From Dehalococcoidia bacterium (GTDB lineage: Bacteria > Chloroflexota > Dehalococcoidia > Lucifugimonadales > JAGWBF01), in the NCBI GenBank assembly GCA_021296015.1, contig JAGWBG010000041.1, positions 3,168 to 11,780 of the forward strand: a DNA stretch of 8,613 nucleotides. The letters are read 5' to 3'. This document shows, piece by piece, positions 5,591 through 8,613 of this stretch. Under the pieces are notes generated by a model that saw nothing but the letters and a program-made list of their open reading frames with translations, made no database searches and had not been told where the DNA came from. Made by a program: the position numbers and the translations under genes. Within the stretch, counting starts at the first letter, position 1. Every line of letters starts with the position of its first letter.

Positions 5591-7288
5591 CTAGCCGACG
5601 GAGGGCCGGAAGTCCATCACCCTCAGGGACATCATCTCCCTTCCGCCGCGCCAGTCGGTGCCGACGGTATAAACCACGTCCAGCGACCGGGTGTCGGGGA
5701 CCCATCGCGCCGCTTGCCGGAAGGCCATAGCGTCCCAGACGACTCCACCCTCTTTCAGCTTCAGCTTCAGGTGGTTGCCCCGTCTGCCAACCAGCCGGGA
5801 CTCTATGGGCCGGAGGTTCCTGGTCAGGAATACCGGCGTAGGGTTATCCACTCCGAAAGGCTCCAGGGCCTTGAGCCATCGGAAAGTCTCGCCGGTCAGA
5901 CTGGCTACGGATACCTCGGCGTCTATATTGACGCCAGGCTTCAGGTCGCATTTCTCCAGCACATCCGCGGCTATCCGTCCCAGCCTCTCCTTGAGTTGGG
6001 GCAAGTTCTCCGGGTGCATGGTGAACCCCGCTGCCTGGCGATGCCCCCCGTGCCGCACGAACAGGTCGCCACATTGAGAAAGAGCCGCACCTACGTGAAA
6101 CTCAGCGATGCTGCGGGCGCTGGCTCTTATGACACCGTCAACCCGGGACATCACCACTGCCGGACGGTAGAAGTCCTCAACCAGCCTGGTGGCCACAAGC
6201 CCTGCAATCCCCGGGGAGATATGCTCACCCTCCAGGATGAGTATAGGGGGGAGGGGCGACCAGCCCGACACAGTCTCTCGTGCAGCATTGTAGGCTTCTT
6301 CCGAGAGTTGCTGTCGCGCTCGGTTCAGGCCTCCCAACTGGGCTGCCAGCTTCTCTGCCTCATCGTTGGACCTGGTGAGCAGCAACCGGTAGCTGATGTC
6401 GGCGTGGTCGAGCCTCCCTGCGGCGTTGAGCCGGGGGGCGATGGCAAAGGAGACCGTCTCCACGTCTACGGACTCTGCCGTTATACCCGCGTCCCGGTAC
6501 AGGGCAAGGAGGCCGGGTCTGCGGGTGCGGCTTAGTTCCTTTAGTCCCTCCTTCACCAGAAACCGGTTCTCACCCTTCAGAGGGACCAGGTCTGCAACCG
6601 TACTCAGGGCAGCCAGCTCCAGCAAGTCCCGGCTCCAGGGTTGTCCGACAAGGTCGTAAAGCCCCTGGACAAGCTTGAAGCCCAGTCCAGCCCCCGAAAG
6701 CTCCGGGAAAGGGTACTCGGTGCCGTCATCAAGCTTGGGGTCTATGATTGCCAGTGCGTGGGGCAGCGTTGCCGGGGGTATGTGGTGGTCTGTGATGATG
6801 ACGTCCATACCCAACTCCTGGGCAAGAGCGACTTCCTTCAGGGAAGTCACTCCGCAATCCACCGTCACCATAACCGAGGCCCCGCGCTCCCTCAAGACCC
6901 CCATTGCGGCCTCGTTGGGGCCGTGGCCCTCGGTCACGCGATGGGGGATGTAAGGCTCCACTCTTGCTCCGAGGTCGCCAAGCCCCTGGGCAATCAGGGC
7001 CGTACCGGTGACCCCGTCTACGTCGAAGTCGCCGAAGATTCCTATGATTTCGTCCGACTCTATGGCTCTGTACAGGCGTTGGCAAGCCGGTTCCATATTC
7101 GAGAGCAGCGCAGGGTCGTGTAGTGAGGGATTGAATAGGGAGTCAATCTCAGACCCGGTGGTGACGCCGCGATTGTGTAGCACCTGAGCCACTATGGGAG
7201 GGAGTCCGGTCCCGTTCAACGCTTCCGCAGGTACACGGGGGTATAGCCTCCATTCTCTCCCTGTAGAAGTTTCCCTTGATGCCGTCAT
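5591..7288 (-). CDS. recJ: Single-stranded-DNA-specific exonuclease RecJ
   Basis: RecJ degrades ssDNA 5' to 3' in recombination (RecFOR route), mismatch repair and base excision repair, using Mn/Mg ions. The 565 residues match the family length. The DHH phosphoesterase core shows GDFDVDG (86-92), VDCGVTS (143-149), ITDHHIPP (165-172, the DHH motif) and LSTVADLVPL (228-237). The DHHA1 domain carries RASARS (388-393) and GGHRQAAG (414-421). About 450-565 is the C-terminal OB-like domain (NPTPVFLTRNL, GNHLKLKL). All metal-binding motifs are intact. The ATG at 7288 lies 17 bp after the fabF stop and has no clear ribosome site, so coupling to fabF translation is likely. The stop codon adjoins a run of seven G (5591-5585). 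MNT follows after 21 bp, suggesting one operon. Confidence 0.96.
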   Translation of the reverse strand: MTASRETSTGREWRLYPRVPAEALNGTGLPPIVAQVLHNRGVTTGSEIDSLFNPSLHDPALLSNMEPACQRLYRAIESDEIIGIFGDFDVDGVTGTALIAQGLGDLGARVEPYIPHRVTEGHGPNEAAMGVLRERGASVMVTVDCGVTSLKEVALAQELGMDVIITDHHIPPATLPHALAIIDPKLDDGTEYPFPELSGAGLGFKLVQGLYDLVGQPWSRDLLELAALSTVADLVPLKGENRFLVKEGLKELSRTRRPGLLALYRDAGITAESVDVETVSFAIAPRLNAAGRLDHADISYRLLLTRSNDEAEKLAAQLGGLNRARQQLSEEAYNAARETVSGWSPLPPILILEGEHISPGIAGLVATRLVEDFYRPAVVMSRVDGVIRASARSIAEFHVGAALSQCGDLFVRHGGHRQAAGFTMHPENLPQLKERLGRIAADVLEKCDLKPGVNIDAEVSVASLTGETFRWLKALEPFGVDNPTPVFLTRNLRPIESRLVGRRGNHLKLKLKEGGVVWDAMAFRQAARWVPDTRSLDVVYTVGTDWRGGREMMSLRVMDFRPSVG

Positions 7289-7305
7289 CGGAGGTAGACT
7301 GGCGC

Positions 7306-8547
7306 TCAGGCGACGGAGCTAAATATGAGGACGGAGTTGTGGCCGCCAAAACCGAAAGAGTTGCTCATGGCAAACCTTATCGGTTGTTGACGTGCTTTAG
7401 AAGGGGTGTAGTCCAGGTCGCAGTCGGGGTCCGGATGCTCCAGGTTAATGGTAGGCGGGATGGTCCCGTGCTGTATAGCCAGGACACACGCCATAGCCTC
7501 CAGAGCACCCCCCGCACCCAGAAGGTGGCCCGTCATAGACTTGGTGGAGCTTATGGGTACACGGTAAGACTCCTCCCCCAAGGCGGTTTTTATGGCCTGA
7601 GTCTCCTGGCGGTCATTCAGGGGAGTTGAGGTACCGTGAGCGTTAATATAGTCTATCTCCTCGGGCTTTATTCCCGCCCCCCGGATAGCCAGTTTCATGG
7701 CCTTGGCGGCACTATGGCCGTTGGGGGAAGGGTCGGTGAGGTGGTAGGCGTCGGAGGTGGCCGCGTACCCTACCAACTCGGCAAGAGGTTTGGCGCCCCT
7801 CTTCTCCATGCTTTCGTGGCTCTCCAGGACCAGAATGGCCGACCCCTCGCCCATTACGAAGCCGTCCCGTTCTGCATCGAAGGGACGGCTGGCCTTCTTG
7901 GGGTCTTCGTTATGTTTGGATAGTGCTCGCAGGGAGTTGAACCCGGCGACGGCTATGGGGCAGATTGGCGCTTCACTTCCCCCTGCGACGGCTATATCCA
8001 CTTCATCTCGGCGTATCATCTCCCACGCCTGCCCTATGGCATCGGCGCCACTGGAGCAGGACGACACCACGCAGAAGTTGGGTCCCATAGACCCAACCGC
8101 CATGGAGACGTGGGCCGAAGCCATGTCTCCAAGCATCATGGGTATCAGGAATGGGGTCACCCGGCGAGGCCCCTTCTCCCTCAGCACGTCGTGTTGCTGG
8201 GACAGGGTGATTATGCCGCCTATGCCGCTACCGACGATAGCAGCCACCCTGAAAGGGTTTACCTCTTCCGGTTTGAGATTTGCGTGGTCCAGGGCGCTCC
8301 CGGCAGCCACAGTGGCGAATTGGGCGAACCGGTCCATCCGCCGCGCTTCCTTCTTCTCCAGATAGTCGGTAGGTTCAAAACCCTTTACCTCAGCGCCGAA
8401 CCGGGTCTCGAAACCCTCAGAATCGAAGGCTGTGATGTGGTCTATTCCTGAGATACCGCCTACAAGGGATTCCCAGGTGGACGTCACGTCCAAACCCAAT
8501 GGGCTCACCGTGCCTAGACCGGTGATAAATACTCGACTCTTTGCCAT
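7306..8547 (-). CDS. fabF: 3-oxoacyl-[acyl-carrier-protein] synthase II
   Basis: KAS II condenses malonyl-ACP with a growing acyl-ACP in type II fatty-acid synthesis and sets chain length and unsaturation. The 413 residues match the FabF norm. The thiolase fold carries the Cys-His-His triad: C164 in VSSCSSGADA, H304 in NAHGTSTPLND, H341 in STKSMTGHLLGAGG, with K336 just before it. The glycine-rich end is NSFGFGGHN (396-404). The N-terminus reads VFITGLGTVSPLG, typical for the family. The nucleophile context SSCSSG differs from the common TACATG/TACAS. The start at 8547 fits the family, but only a weak GAGCG is seen upstream. The 66 bp to the right edge show no recognisable gene end, so the usual partners (acpP, fabG, fabD) cannot be confirmed. 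recJ follows after 17 bp. A KAS I-like or polyketide role is less likely given the complete FabF signature. Confidence 0.95.
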   Translation of the reverse strand: MAKSRVFITGLGTVSPLGLDVTSTWESLVGGISGIDHITAFDSEGFETRFGAEVKGFEPTDYLEKKEARRMDRFAQFATVAAGSALDHANLKPEEVNPFRVAAIVGSGIGGIITLSQQHDVLREKGPRRVTPFLIPMMLGDMASAHVSMAVGSMGPNFCVVSSCSSGADAIGQAWEMIRRDEVDIAVAGGSEAPICPIAVAGFNSLRALSKHNEDPKKASRPFDAERDGFVMGEGSAILVLESHESMEKRGAKPLAELVGYAATSDAYHLTDPSPNGHSAAKAMKLAIRGAGIKPEEIDYINAHGTSTPLNDRQETQAIKTALGEESYRVPISSTKSMTGHLLGAGGALEAMACVLAIQHGTIPPTINLEHPDPDCDLDYTPSKARQQPIRFAMSNSFGFGGHNSVLIFSSVA

Positions 8548-8613
8548 GTCATATCGCTCAATGCAGGCTCTGCCGGACTATCCCCCTCTAGCGGAGGCCG
8601 GCTACTCGCTGTT

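Noticed and set aside
5561..6535. 324-codon open frame on the plus strand opposite recJ
   Set aside because: It lies entirely antisense to recJ, whose motifs are intact. The translation is rich in Pro, Gly, Arg and His with no domain-like pattern, as expected from the opposite strand of GC-rich coding DNA.
7276..8451. Plus-strand open frames of up to 202 codons opposite fabF
   Set aside because: They are antisense to a complete fabF and show no recognisable motif.
8572..8602. Stem-forming sequence upstream of fabF (GCCGG/CCGGC with inner CCTC/GAGG)
   Set aside because: The two short stems are separated by an 8-base bulge and there is no T-tract on either strand, so it is too weak to call a terminator or regulator.
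8588..8613. Possible 3' end of a minus-strand gene entering from the right edge (QRVAGLR, stop at 8590-8588)
   Set aside because: Seven codons are too few to identify or to separate from chance, and the ending does not look like acyl carrier protein or FabG.

Overview
This window is ordinary, densely packed bacterial chromosome. It is moderately GC-rich by eye (not counted), with short gaps, several co-directional gene pairs, and no rRNA, tRNA, CRISPR array, insertion sequence or phage gene that I can see. The taxon cannot be fixed from sequence alone. A riboflavin operon with a fused ribBA, the SSCSSG active-site context in FabF, and an apparently leaderless gene would suit a Chloroflexota (Dehalococcoidia-like) bacterium, but that is a guess.

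Layout. (1) Positions 1-2042, plus strand: the 3' end of a probable ribD, then ribE (riboflavin synthase) and ribBA (DHBP synthase/GTP cyclohydrolase II). Together they cover most of the route from GTP and ribulose-5-phosphate to riboflavin; ribH, which often belongs to such clusters, does not follow. (2) Positions 2043-2119: a convergent gap holding a perfect 9-bp hairpin that probably terminates the facing gene prfB and may belong to a dispersed palindromic repeat family. (3) Positions 4015-2120, minus strand: endonuclease V (nfi), then prfB (release factor 2), 26 bp apart. prfB is not one open frame: a 22-codon leader frame starting at 3221 ends in CTT TGA C, the classical +1 programmed frameshift site, and the two frames join into a 366-residue RF2. 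A near-consensus extended -10 (TGATATAAT) lies so close to the nfi ATG that the transcript would be leaderless. (4) Positions 4055-4738, plus strand: a HAD-family phosphatase, divergent from nfi across only 39 bp. (5) Positions 8547-4810, minus strand: fabF (fatty-acid elongation), recJ (5'-3' ssDNA exonuclease), a minimal nucleotidyltransferase (MNT) and a HEPN-domain protein. They are tightly spaced, the last two overlap by 20 bp, and they probably form one transcription unit. MNT plus HEPN resembles a toxin-antitoxin pair, but the HEPN member lacks the RNase/AMPylation motif of characterised HepT toxins.

I found no convincing new multi-gene system. The points most worth a second look are the prfB recoding site, which lacks the usual upstream Shine-Dalgarno-like stimulator; the MNT/HEPN pair; the leaderless nfi promoter; the missing ribH; and the odd GC-rich tail of endonuclease V.
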